In this document: positions 46,515 to 54,620 of the stretch, piece after piece
Layout: each line of letters starts with the position of its first letter
Position numbering within the stretch: the first letter of the stretch is position 1
From: Alphaproteobacteria bacterium
GTDB lineage: Bacteria > Pseudomonadota > Alphaproteobacteria > Rhodobacterales > Rhodobacteraceae
Length of the DNA stretch: 64,000 bases
Direction of reading: 5' to 3'
Assembly: GCA_030425925.1 (NCBI GenBank)
Contig: JAUHZO010000003.1
Coordinates: 310,001 to 374,000, forward strand
Made by a program: the position numbers and the translations under genes
The notes under the pieces: model-generated
The model's database searches: none
What the model was told of the DNA's origin: nothing
Seen by the model: only the letters and a program-made list of their open reading frames with translations

Positions 46515-47492
46515 ATGACACGCATTCTGATCATCGGCGGGGGCGGCATGGTGGGCCAGAAGCTCGCGCACCGCCTCAGCGAGACCGGGCTGCAAGGGCC
46601 GGGCGAGCGGCAGGTCACGCTCCTCGATCTGGGCTTTCCCGACGCCGGCGCCCCTGCCGCCGAGCGCGTGACCGGCCGCCTGTCCGAGCGCACCGACTGG
46701 ATCGCCCGGCAGCGCTTCGACCTGATCTTTCACCTCGCCGCCATCGTCTCCGGCGAATCCGAGACGAATTTCGATCTCGGCTGGGACGTCAACATGATGT
46801 CCAACTGGCAGCTCCTCTCCGCGCTGCGGGCCGAGCACGCGGCCTCGGGCGGCACCTACATCCCCAGGCTGATCTTCACCTCCTCCATCGCCGTCTTCGG
46901 CGCGCCCTACCCCGACAGGATCGGCGACGAATTCCTGTCTTCGCCGCAAACCAGCTACGGCGCGCAGAAAGCCTGTACGGAACTGATGGTACAGGATTTC
47001 AGCCGCAAGGGCTTCATCGACGGGATGTCGCTGCGCCTGCCCACGATCTGCGTGCGCCCGGGCAAGGCCAACCTGGCCGCCTCCAGCTTCTTCTCCGGCA
47101 TCATCCGCGAGCCGCTGAACGGCAAGGACGCGATCCTGCCCGTGCCCGACAGCGTGCGCCACTGGCATGCCAGCCCGCGCGCCGCCGCCCGCTTCCTGAC
47201 CCATGCCGCCACGCTCGACACCGCGCGGCTGCAGGGGCGTCGTGCGCTCAACCTGCCCGGCGTCAGCTGCACCGTGGCCGACCAGATCGAGGCGCTGCGC
47301 CGCGCCGCAGGGCAGGCCGCGGTGGACCGGATCAAGCCGCAGCCCGACGCGGCGATCATGAAGATCGTCGAAGGCTGGCCACGCGATTTCGACCCGGCCC
47401 GCGCCATCGCGCTGGGGTTCGAGGCAGAGCGCGATTTCGACGAGATCATCGCCACCTATATCGCGGACGACCTGCCCTCAGCCCGCCAGTGA
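46515..47492 (+). CDS. denD: NAD-dependent epimerase/dehydratase, D-erythronate dehydrogenase-like
   Basis: A 325-residue extended SDR. GGGGMVGQKLA (about 8-18) binds NAD, FHLAAIVSGESE (about 71-82) and the YGAQK active-site motif (about 142-146) with its Tyr and Lys are clear. The overall pattern, including LRLPTICVRPGKANLAASSF, matches DenD, which oxidises D-erythronate to 2-keto-D-erythronate in tetronate catabolism. The DenD partners (kinase, isomerase) are not adjacent. It is divergent from the SDR gene, and its 3' end overlaps the convergent GntR gene by 15 bp. Confidence 0.8.
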   Translation: MTRILIIGGGGMVGQKLAHRLSETGLQGPGERQVTLLDLGFPDAGAPAAERVTGRLSERTDWIARQRFDLIFHLAAIVSGESETNFDLGWDVNMMSNWQLLSALRAEHAASGGTYIPRLIFTSSIAVFGAPYPDRIGDEFLSSPQTSYGAQKACTELMVQDFSRKGFIDGMSLRLPTICVRPGKANLAASSFFSGIIREPLNGKDAILPVPDSVRHWHASPRAAARFLTHAATLDTARLQGRRALNLPGVSCTVADQIEALRRAAGQAAVDRIKPQPDAAIMKIVEGWPRDFDPARAIALGFEAERDFDEIIATYIADDLPSARQ

Positions 47493-48143
47493 CGGGCCGG
47501 GTTGCGGCGCGGCAGCGCCGGGCGGCATCAGGTGGCGTTCGAAATGCTTCAGGATGCTTCTGCGCATGGCGGCTTCGTCACCGTTCACGGCGGCGTTCAG
47601 GATCGCGGCGTGCTCCTGAATGTTTTCCGCCAGATACAAGAACTTGCGGTCCTTTTCCGCCTGGACCTGACGGTAGCGGTAATAGACCGTCAGGTGCATC
47701 TCGATCAGCGTGGCCGACCCGCAGGCCGACAGCAATGTCTGGTGAAACTCCAGCTCGGCCCCGGCCCAGAGCGCCCGCAGATCGTCGCCCGGGCCCAGAG
47801 CGGCGATCCGGCTCTCGATATGGCTCAGCTTGTGATGCGCGGCGGTCAGCCGGGCTTCCCAGGCCACGCCGCCCCGGCGGATCGCCCGACAGGCCCCTTC
47901 GCTTTCCAGCAGGATGCGCATTTCGGTGATGTCGTGCTGTCGCTGCGGCGACTGGTCGGGCATGCGAAAGCCGCGCTGTTCCTGGAACTCCACCAGCCCC
48001 ATCGCCGACAGGCGCAAGAGCGCCTCGCGCACGGTGCTGGCGGAACAACCGTAATCGTTTTTCAGCACCTCGGCGCGCAGCTTGACGCCATATGCAAAAT
48101 CGCCGCTGACCAGCCGCCGCCTGAGATCGTCGAACACATCCAT
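47478..48143 (-). CDS. GntR-family (FadR/FCD) transcriptional regulator
   Basis: A 221-residue regulator. The N-terminal winged helix (about 1-65) contains the recognition segment YGCSASTVREALLRLSAMGLV; the C-terminal FCD ligand domain (about 75-205) carries metal-binding candidates in EFHQTLLSACGS and the later EHAAIL and HFERHL histidines. The ATG at 48143 is preferred; a TTG three codons earlier is possible. It is divergent from the TRAP operon and the only regulator near the big sugar cluster, so it probably controls it in response to a carboxylate intermediate. Confidence 0.88.
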   Translation of the reverse strand: MDVFDDLRRRLVSGDFAYGVKLRAEVLKNDYGCSASTVREALLRLSAMGLVEFQEQRGFRMPDQSPQRQHDITEMRILLESEGACRAIRRGGVAWEARLTAAHHKLSHIESRIAALGPGDDLRALWAGAELEFHQTLLSACGSATLIEMHLTVYYRYRQVQAEKDRKFLYLAENIQEHAAILNAAVNGDEAAMRRSILKHFERHLMPPGAAAPQPGPSLAG

Positions 48144-48161
48144 CAAAGACAACTTTCGCTG

Positions 48162-48188
48162 TGCGGGATTGCCCGAGACTGTCCCGCA
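48162..48188. promoter_or_regulatory. Inverted repeat in the GntR/TRAP divergent spacer
   Basis: Arms TGCGGGA and TCCCGCA, 7 bp each, are separated by 13 bp and sit just upstream of the GntR gene start. An AT-rich patch with two T-runs follows at about 48190-48240, where the TRAP promoter should lie. A GntR operator function is inferred from position. Confidence 0.4.
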
Positions 48189-48333
48189 AATTTCGAGATT
48201 TCAAGTCTTTCCCGAAAAACTTTCCTTTGCGGTTTTTTTCCTTGCCGCAGCGGCGGCTTTGCGCCTACGGTTCGATGCCAACGAGAAGAGCGCAAAGACG
48301 CTCCGATCAGAATTGACCAAAGGGAGGAACACC

Positions 48334-49359
48334 ATGACTTTCGTGAAGAAGGCGGCCTCGGCCGTCATGGCGGCGGCGCTGGTTGCCGGCACGGCGATGG
48401 GCGCGGCGGCCCAGCAGACCAATCTGCGGATCCAGACGCACTATGCCCCGGAATCCGTGTCCGGCAAGCTGGCGCAGGAATTCGCCGACAACGTGATGAC
48501 CATGTCCGGCGGCGATATCAGCATCGAGATGTTCTTCTCGTCCGCGCTGTCGCCCTCGACCGAGACCTTCGACATCGCCGCCAACGGCGTGATCGACTGC
48601 GACATGACCGGCGGCGGCTACCAGACCGGCAAGAACCCGGCCTTCCAGTTCGTCGGCGACATCATGGGCGGCTATTCCACGCCGTATCAGCAGCTGTCCT
48701 GGCTGTACTACGGTGGTGGCCTCGACGCCGCGCAGCAGCTGTACAACAAGTACGGCATGGAGCTGATCGGCTGGTGGGTCTACGGTCAGGAATCGCTGTC
48801 CTCGACCAAGCCGATCGCCTCGACCGCCGACCTGCAGGGCTGGAAATTCCGGTCGCCTCCGGGGATGGAGACCAAGATCTTCGAAAAGCTGGGCGCAAAC
48901 CCCATCGTGATGGACTTCACCGAGATCTTCACCGCGCTGGAAACCGGCATCATCGACGGTGCCGACGCCTCGGGCATCGCCAACAACGTGTCGCTGGGTC
49001 TGTACGATATCGCGGGTCACGCGAACTATCCGGGTTTCCACTCGATGCCGTCCGACCACCTGGCGTGCAACAAGGAAGTCTTTGACAACATGCCCGAAGC
49101 ACATCAGCGCATCATGAAGGTGGGCATGGAAAGCCTGGCACTGCGCACCGCGCTGACCTTCGAGAAGGCCAATGCCGAAGCCGTGGCCAAGCTGCGCGCC
49201 GATGGCGTCACCATCCACGAATGGGCGCCGGAAGAGCTGCAGAAGTTCCGCGACGCGGCACAGGCCACCTGGCCGGAATTCGCCACCACGCCCGAAGCCG
49301 AGGCGCTGGTTGCAAGCCATATCGCCTACCTGACCCAGCTGGGCCTGGTTTCGCAGTAA
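48334..49359 (+). CDS. dctP: TRAP transporter substrate-binding protein
   Basis: A 341-residue DctP-type periplasmic receptor. The start at 48334 has AGGGAGGAA upstream and gives a signal peptide (MTFVKKAASAVMAAALVAG, cleaved after AAA or AQ). The family Arg for carboxylate binding is probably in GWKFRSPPGME (about 169-179), followed by TEIFTALETGIIDGAD (about 195-210), the usual DctP signature. It starts the TRAP operon. Ligands of such receptors are mainly carboxylates and sugar acids, in line with the dehydratase downstream. The symbol denotes the family role. Confidence 0.93.
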   Translation: MTFVKKAASAVMAAALVAGTAMGAAAQQTNLRIQTHYAPESVSGKLAQEFADNVMTMSGGDISIEMFFSSALSPSTETFDIAANGVIDCDMTGGGYQTGKNPAFQFVGDIMGGYSTPYQQLSWLYYGGGLDAAQQLYNKYGMELIGWWVYGQESLSSTKPIASTADLQGWKFRSPPGMETKIFEKLGANPIVMDFTEIFTALETGIIDGADASGIANNVSLGLYDIAGHANYPGFHSMPSDHLACNKEVFDNMPEAHQRIMKVGMESLALRTALTFEKANAEAVAKLRADGVTIHEWAPEELQKFRDAAQATWPEFATTPEAEALVASHIAYLTQLGLVSQ

Positions 49360-49374
49360 TCGGCCAGGACCGAC

Positions 49375-49398
49375 GGCGCGGCGCATCATCGCCGCGCC
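49375..49398 (+). terminator. Attenuating hairpin between dctP and dctQ
   Basis: A perfect 9-bp stem (49375-49383 with 49390-49398) and a CATCAT loop are followed by CGACTTTTCG. It lies 15 bp past dctP and would give the usual excess of receptor over membrane subunits. Confidence 0.7.
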
Positions 49399-49461
49399 CG
49401 ACTTTTCGACGCCTGCGGGGCAACGTGCTCGCAGGCGTTCTCCACCTTACAGGACCGCCCC

Positions 49462-50358
49462 ATGGAACATGCCAAGACCGGCTCGCTTGTCGAATGGCTG
49501 GTGCCGCTGGCCTTCTGCGCCTGCATGGCGTGGGTCATCTGGCAGTGCCCGGCCTTCATTCTGGATTTGGGCCCGCAGAACGACCAACTGGCCGCCCAGT
49601 TTGCCCGGACCGATCTGCTGCCCACCCTGTCGCCGCTCTTCGGACCGGCCGGCGACATCGTGGATTACATCATGCTCGTGCTGACACCGGCGGTGTTTGT
49701 CCTGGGCGCGCTGACCGTGCGCCGCGCACCGATGGAGTTCGAAAGCTGGCGCCCCATCGACCGCGTCGCCGTGTTCATCGGGCGGGTCACCATGATGCTG
49801 ATCGTGCTGATGACCTGCGTGATGCTGTTCGAGGTCTTCATGCGCTACGTCATGAACGACGGCACGATCTGGGCCAACGAGATGACGCTGTGGCTGGCAG
49901 GTTTCCTGTTCCTGTTCGCGGGCCTCTACGCGATGCAGCAGCGCAGCCATATCCGCATCTTCCTGCTGTATGACGCCGTGCCGCGCTGGCTGCAGCGGGT
50001 GTTCGACACGATCTCGACCACGCTGATCGTGCTGTTTGCCTTCTTCCTGATCTATGGCAGCTATGGCGATGCCTTCCGCAAGTTCATGCGGTGGGAGCTT
50101 CTGGGCACCGCGTTCGATCCGCCGCTGCCCGCCACGCTCAAGATCTCGATCCTGCTGGTGATCGCGCTGGTGGCCATACAGGCGGTCATCAACCTGATTT
50201 CCGACTGGAATGCCGAACCCGTCAAGCACACCGCCGCCGACGATATCGACGAAGACGAACTTGCCGCGCTGCGCGCCGCCGTCGGACAGGACGGGACCGG
50301 CGAACTGGATGTCACCCGCGCCGCCATCGAAGGCAGCCAGGTCAAAAGGAACGACTGA
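49462..50358 (+). CDS. dctQ: TRAP transporter small membrane subunit
   Basis: A 298-residue DctQ-type protein, much longer than the usual 160-200. The standard four-helix part lies at about 108-250 (VFIGRVTMMLIVLMTCVMLF, then LFEVFMRYVMNDGTIWANEM). It has an extra N-terminal unit of about 100 residues with two more membrane helices (about 10-28 and 68-85), and an acidic cytoplasmic tail with DDIDEDELAALRAAV. The start is the ATG at 49462. It is followed after 2 bp by the large subunit. Confidence 0.88.
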   Translation: MEHAKTGSLVEWLVPLAFCACMAWVIWQCPAFILDLGPQNDQLAAQFARTDLLPTLSPLFGPAGDIVDYIMLVLTPAVFVLGALTVRRAPMEFESWRPIDRVAVFIGRVTMMLIVLMTCVMLFEVFMRYVMNDGTIWANEMTLWLAGFLFLFAGLYAMQQRSHIRIFLLYDAVPRWLQRVFDTISTTLIVLFAFFLIYGSYGDAFRKFMRWELLGTAFDPPLPATLKISILLVIALVAIQAVINLISDWNAEPVKHTAADDIDEDELAALRAAVGQDGTGELDVTRAAIEGSQVKRND

Positions 50359-50360
50359 CC

Positions 50361-51986
50361 ATGGATGTCGGCACGATCTCGATCATTCTGCTTCTCGCCC
50401 TCATCGGCCTTCTGGCCATCGGCATGCCGCTGGGCCTGGCCTCGGCCGTGCTGGCGGTGGTGACGCTGATCCTGAAATTCGAACCCGAACTGCTCTATGC
50501 GCCCTGGACCTTTGGCGAAGGCATCCTGACCAGTCGCCCGGGCACGGGACCGCTGAACCTGCTCGCCTCCAAGATGTACGAGGTGTTGACGGGATATGTT
50601 CTCATATCCATTCCGCTCTTCATCTTCATGGCGGCGCTCCTGGAACGTTCGGGCATTGCCAAGGCGATGTATGACAGCCTGAACGTCTGGCTGAACCGCA
50701 CCCGAGGCGGCATCGCCATCGTGACCTCGATCATGGCCGTCATCATGGCCGCCATGTCCGGCATCATCGGCGGCGAGGTCGTGCTGCTGGGCCTGATCGC
50801 GCTGCCGCAGATGCTGCGGCTGGGCTACAACCAGAACCTGGCCATCGGGACGATCTGCGCGTCGGGCTCTTTGGGCACCATGATCCCGCCCTCGATCGTG
50901 CTGATCATCTACGGGCTGATCACCGAAACCTCGATCAAGGCGCTGTTCACCGCCGCCTTTGTCCCGGGCTTCATGCTGGCCTCGTTCATCATCACCTACA
51001 TCATCATCCGGACCCAGCTGCGCCCCGACGACGCGCCACTGCCCGATCCGGTGCCCGGAGAGCCAGAGGGCCGCGAAAAGACCATGCTCTTTCTCGCCTT
51101 CATGAACGTGCTGGTGGCGGGCTTTGCCACCGCGCTGTTCCTGCGGGCGGGCTTTTTCACCCTGACGGGCGAGAACGTCGCGAAAGAAGGCGTGGACCCG
51201 ATCGTACTGGGCCAGCCGCATCACGTATGGATCCTGGGCGTCATCGTCGCCGCTGCCATCGCCGCCGCTTTCCTGGTCTTTGGCCGCGACCGCACGGCAC
51301 GCGGCTGGAGCATGGGCAAGGGCCTTGTTCCGCCCATCGTGGTGATCGGGGTTGTCATGGGCTCCATCTATGGCGGCATCACCGGCATCACCGAGGCCGC
51401 GGGCATGGGCGCGCTGGCCGTGCTGGTGATCGCCATCTTCCGCGGCGAGGCGTCGTGGGACCTGCTTTGGGACAGCCTCATGCGCACGCTGCGCTCGACC
51501 GGCACCATCATCTGGGTGACCATCGGTGCCGCAGCACTAGCCGGGGCCTACACGCTCGCGGGCGGGCCGCAATACGTGGCCAACATGATCGTTGCCTCCG
51601 ACCTGCCCACCATGAGCGTGATCCTGATCATGATGCTGATCCTGCTGTTCATGGGCGCGTTCATGGACTGGGTCGGCATCGTGCTTCTGATCATCCCGGT
51701 CTTCCTGCCCATCGTGCAGCGCCTGCCCATCGAGGAAATCGGCCTGTTCGGTCAGCTGGAGCGGCGCGAGCTGGCGGTGTGGTTCGGGGTGCTGTTCTGC
51801 ATGAACATGCAGGTCAGCTTCCTCTCGCCCCCTTTCGGCCCGGCGGCGTTCTATCTGAAATCCGTGGCCCCGCCGCACATCTCGCTGACCGACATCTTCA
51901 AGGGCTTCCTGCCGTTCATCGGGATCCAGATCCTGGCGCTGTCGGTGCTGCTGATCTGGCCGCCCATCGTCACGCTGCTGCTGTAG
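50361..51986 (+). CDS. dctM: TRAP transporter large membrane subunit
   Basis: A 541-residue DctM-type permease with about 12-14 helices. The segments MSGIIGGEVVLLGLIALPQM (about 133-152) and GSLGTMIPPSIVLIIYGLIT (about 170-189) are family hallmarks, and the second inverted half contains GAFMDWVGIVLLIIPVFLP and the MQVSFLSPPFGPAAFYLK motif near 480. It is longer than the common 430 residues because of an inserted soluble loop at about 225-300. Its stop codon overlaps palindromic repeat copy 3. Confidence 0.93.
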   Translation: MDVGTISIILLLALIGLLAIGMPLGLASAVLAVVTLILKFEPELLYAPWTFGEGILTSRPGTGPLNLLASKMYEVLTGYVLISIPLFIFMAALLERSGIAKAMYDSLNVWLNRTRGGIAIVTSIMAVIMAAMSGIIGGEVVLLGLIALPQMLRLGYNQNLAIGTICASGSLGTMIPPSIVLIIYGLITETSIKALFTAAFVPGFMLASFIITYIIIRTQLRPDDAPLPDPVPGEPEGREKTMLFLAFMNVLVAGFATALFLRAGFFTLTGENVAKEGVDPIVLGQPHHVWILGVIVAAAIAAAFLVFGRDRTARGWSMGKGLVPPIVVIGVVMGSIYGGITGITEAAGMGALAVLVIAIFRGEASWDLLWDSLMRTLRSTGTIIWVTIGAAALAGAYTLAGGPQYVANMIVASDLPTMSVILIMMLILLFMGAFMDWVGIVLLIIPVFLPIVQRLPIEEIGLFGQLERRELAVWFGVLFCMNMQVSFLSPPFGPAAFYLKSVAPPHISLTDIFKGFLPFIGIQILALSVLLIWPPIVTLLL

Positions 51987-52006
51987 GGCGGGGCGCACCC
52001 CGCCGC
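51983..52006. repeat. 24-bp palindromic repeat, copy 3
   Basis: Matches copies 1 and 2 except that the loop is CGCA instead of TTCA. The repeat supplies the TAG stop of the dctM gene and ends 16 bp before the next start. Confidence 0.8.
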
Positions 52007-52022
52007 ATAACGGGAGACCCGC

Positions 52023-52958
52023 ATGCTGCATCCTGACCAGATCGAGACGTTCCGCACCGAAGGCGTGCTGGTGGTGGACAACGTTCTGCCGCAGCCCCTC
52101 TTGCAGGCGCTGCGGGCCGAATACGCCGCACTGCTTGACGGGCTTTACGACGGCTGGCAGGCCGAAGGCCGCGTACCCGCGTCGCAGGGCTTCGAAGACC
52201 GCCTGATCGCGGCCTACCGCGCGGGCTGCGACTGGTTCCAGCCGATGGACATCTCGCTGCCCGGCGACCGCATCACCGACAGCACGCCGATGCATTTTGG
52301 CCCCGCGGTGTTCGACATGGTCACCTGCCCGCGCCTCTTGGACCTGGTGGAAAGCCTGATCGGGCCCGAGATCACCTCGAACCCGATCCAGCATGTCCGC
52401 ATCAAGCCGCCCGCGCGCGACCTGAAACCCGATGAGGTCCGCGCCCATGTCGGCGGGACAGACTGGCACCAGGACCGCGCCGTCGCGCTGGAAGAGGCGG
52501 ATCAGACGCAGATGATCACCGTCTGGCTCGCCATCACCGATGCCACGGTGGAAAACGGCTGCCTGCAATGCGTGCCGCGGGTGACCGAGATGCTGCCGCA
52601 TTGCCCGAAGACACAGACCGCCATCGCCGACGGGTTCGTCGACGAGGCCCGCGCGCGGCCCCTGCCGGTGAAGGCCGGGGGCGCGGTGATCCTCGACCCG
52701 ATGATCCCGCACGCCTCGCTGCCGAACCGCTCGGGCGGGATCCGCTGGTCGTTCGACCTGCGCTACAACGTGACCGGCCAGCCCACCGGACGCAGCCATT
52801 TTCCCGATTTCGTCGCCCGCTCGCACGCCGCCCCGGAGACCCAGCTGCGCGACTGGCGCGCTTGGCGGGCCATGTGGGAAGAGGCGCGGGCCCGCCTTGC
52901 CGAACGGCCGCATATCGACATCCATCGCTGGCGCTCCGACAGCCCGGCCTGCGCCTGA
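52023..52958 (+). CDS. Phytanoyl-CoA dioxygenase (PhyH) family oxygenase 1
   Basis: A 311-residue Fe(II)/2-oxoglutarate oxygenase. The metal triad is visible: His and Asp in TDWHQDRAV (about 144-152) and the distal His in MIPHASLPN (about 226-234), with the 2-oxoglutarate-binding Arg in GIRWSFDLR (about 239-247). PhyH proteins hydroxylate many small molecules besides phytanoyl-CoA. It follows the TRAP permease by 36 bp with a GGGAG ribosome site, so its substrate is likely the imported compound. The C-terminal 40 residues are Arg/Ala-rich with a terminal Cys. Confidence 0.88.
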   Translation: MLHPDQIETFRTEGVLVVDNVLPQPLLQALRAEYAALLDGLYDGWQAEGRVPASQGFEDRLIAAYRAGCDWFQPMDISLPGDRITDSTPMHFGPAVFDMVTCPRLLDLVESLIGPEITSNPIQHVRIKPPARDLKPDEVRAHVGGTDWHQDRAVALEEADQTQMITVWLAITDATVENGCLQCVPRVTEMLPHCPKTQTAIADGFVDEARARPLPVKAGGAVILDPMIPHASLPNRSGGIRWSFDLRYNVTGQPTGRSHFPDFVARSHAAPETQLRDWRAWRAMWEEARARLAERPHIDIHRWRSDSPACA

Positions 52959-53014
52959 CACGCGGCGGGCCCGCTCCCGCCCTGCCCTCGTTCCCCGCCA
53001 AAGGACGCACTGAC

Positions 53015-54523
53015 ATGGACACCGTCCGCCTCGACCCTTCCGACAATGTCGTCACCGCCACCCGCGCTCTGGACGCGGGGCACGCGGTTGAAGACATCCG
53101 CACGACAGCGCTGATCCCCTCCGGCCACAAGATCGCGACTCAGCCCATCAGGGCCGGGGCGCCGGTGCGCAAATATGCGCAGCTCATCGGCTACGCGGCG
53201 ACCGACATCGCCCCCGGCGATCACGTCCATACCCATAACGTCGCCTTCCGGAACACCTCGGCCGATTACGAATTCTCGACCGACTTGCGGCCCGTCGAGG
53301 CGGTCCATCAGGACCGACAAGACACGTTTCTCGGCTACAGGCGCGAAAACGGCCGCGTCGGCACGCGGAACTACATCGCCATCGTCACAAGCGTGAACTG
53401 CTCGGCCACCGCCGCGCGCATGATCGCCGACCACTTCACCCCCGAACGCCTCGCCCCCTATCCCAATGTCGACGGCGTCGCCGCCTTCGTGCACGGCACC
53501 GGCTGCGGCATGGCCGGAGACGGCGACGGGTTCGAGGCGCTGCAACGCGTCATGTGGGGCTATGCCCGCCACCCCAACCACGCCGCCGTGCTGATGGTGG
53601 GGCTGGGCTGCGAGATGAACCAGATCGACTGGCTGCTGGAGGCTTACGGTTTGAAACAGGGCCCCACCTTCCAGACCATGAACATCCAGAACGTCGCGGG
53701 CCTGCGTCGCACGGTTCAAATGGGCATCGAAAAGATCGAGGCCATGCTGCCCATCGCCAACCTGGCCACCCGCACGCCCTGCCCCGCCTCCGAGCTGACC
53801 GTCGCCCTGCAATGCGGTGGCTCGGACGCGTGGTCGGGCATCACTGCCAATCCGGCCCTGGGATACGCGGTTGACCTGCTGACCGCGCAGGGCGGCACCG
53901 GTGTGCTCGCCGAAACGCCCGAAATCTATGGCGCCGAACATCTGCTGACCCGCCGCGCAATCGACCGCGCCACCGGCGAAAAGCTCATCGGCCTCATCAA
54001 GTGGTGGGAGGATTACACCGCCCGCAACCGCGGCTCGATGGACAACAACCCCTCCCCCGGCAACAAGAAGGGCGGGCTGACCACGATCCTCGAAAAGTCG
54101 CTGGGAGCCGCGGCCAAGGGTGGCACGACGCCCCTGAACGGCGTCTACAAATATGCCGAAGAGGTCACGGCCAAAGGGTTCACCTTCATGGACAGCCCCG
54201 GCTACGACCCGGCCAGCGTGACCGGCCAGATCGCGGGCGGCTGCAACCTGGTCTGCTTCACCACCGGGCGCGGCTCTGCCTTCGGCTCCAAACCCGCGCC
54301 CACGATCAAGCTTGCCACCAATTCCGAGATGGCGCGGCGCATGTCCGAAGACATGGACATCGACTGCGGCACCATCCTGTCTGACGGCGTCAGCGTCGAG
54401 GAAAAAGGCCGCGAGATCTACGAGACCTTCCTGCGCGTCGCCTCGGGCGCGCCCAGCAAGTCCGAAGCGCAAGGGCTGGGGGATTACGAGTTTGTGCCCT
54501 GGCAGATCGGGGCGGTGATGTGA
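53015..54523 (+). CDS. Altronate dehydratase-type (UxaA family) enzyme
   Basis: A 502-residue protein with an N-terminal SAF domain (about 1-90, including PIRAGAPVRKYAQLIGYA and GDHVHTHN) and the C-terminal UxaA catalytic domain (RENGRVGTRNYIAIV at about 110-124, HGTGCGMAGDG at about 153-163, CGGSDAWSGITANPALG at about 268-284, GCNLVCFTTGRGSAFG at about 409-424). UxaA enzymes dehydrate altronate to 2-keto-3-deoxygluconate; galactarate dehydratase is a close relative. The PfkB-type kinase downstream fits the KDG product. Start at 53015 with AAGGA upstream. Confidence 0.88.
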   Translation: MDTVRLDPSDNVVTATRALDAGHAVEDIRTTALIPSGHKIATQPIRAGAPVRKYAQLIGYAATDIAPGDHVHTHNVAFRNTSADYEFSTDLRPVEAVHQDRQDTFLGYRRENGRVGTRNYIAIVTSVNCSATAARMIADHFTPERLAPYPNVDGVAAFVHGTGCGMAGDGDGFEALQRVMWGYARHPNHAAVLMVGLGCEMNQIDWLLEAYGLKQGPTFQTMNIQNVAGLRRTVQMGIEKIEAMLPIANLATRTPCPASELTVALQCGGSDAWSGITANPALGYAVDLLTAQGGTGVLAETPEIYGAEHLLTRRAIDRATGEKLIGLIKWWEDYTARNRGSMDNNPSPGNKKGGLTTILEKSLGAAAKGGTTPLNGVYKYAEEVTAKGFTFMDSPGYDPASVTGQIAGGCNLVCFTTGRGSAFGSKPAPTIKLATNSEMARRMSEDMDIDCGTILSDGVSVEEKGREIYETFLRVASGAPSKSEAQGLGDYEFVPWQIGAVM

Positions 54524-54534
54524 GACGCCTTGCT

Positions 54535-54618
54535 CGACGCAGTCCCGGGCTTGACCCGGGACCTCTTGCCCAAGGCACTGCAACCCGGAGGTCCCGGGTC
54601 AAGCCCGGGACTGCGTCG
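54535..54618. repeat. Perfect 31-bp inverted repeat at a start codon
   Basis: Arms 54535-54565 and 54588-54618 are exact reverse complements around a 22-bp spacer. Each arm is itself a palindromic unit (GTCCCGGG-CTTGA-CCCGGGAC). The right arm ends two bases before the ATG of the next gene. The structure looks like a small non-autonomous mobile element or a pair of REP-like units. Confidence 0.9.
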
Positions 54619-54620
54619 TG

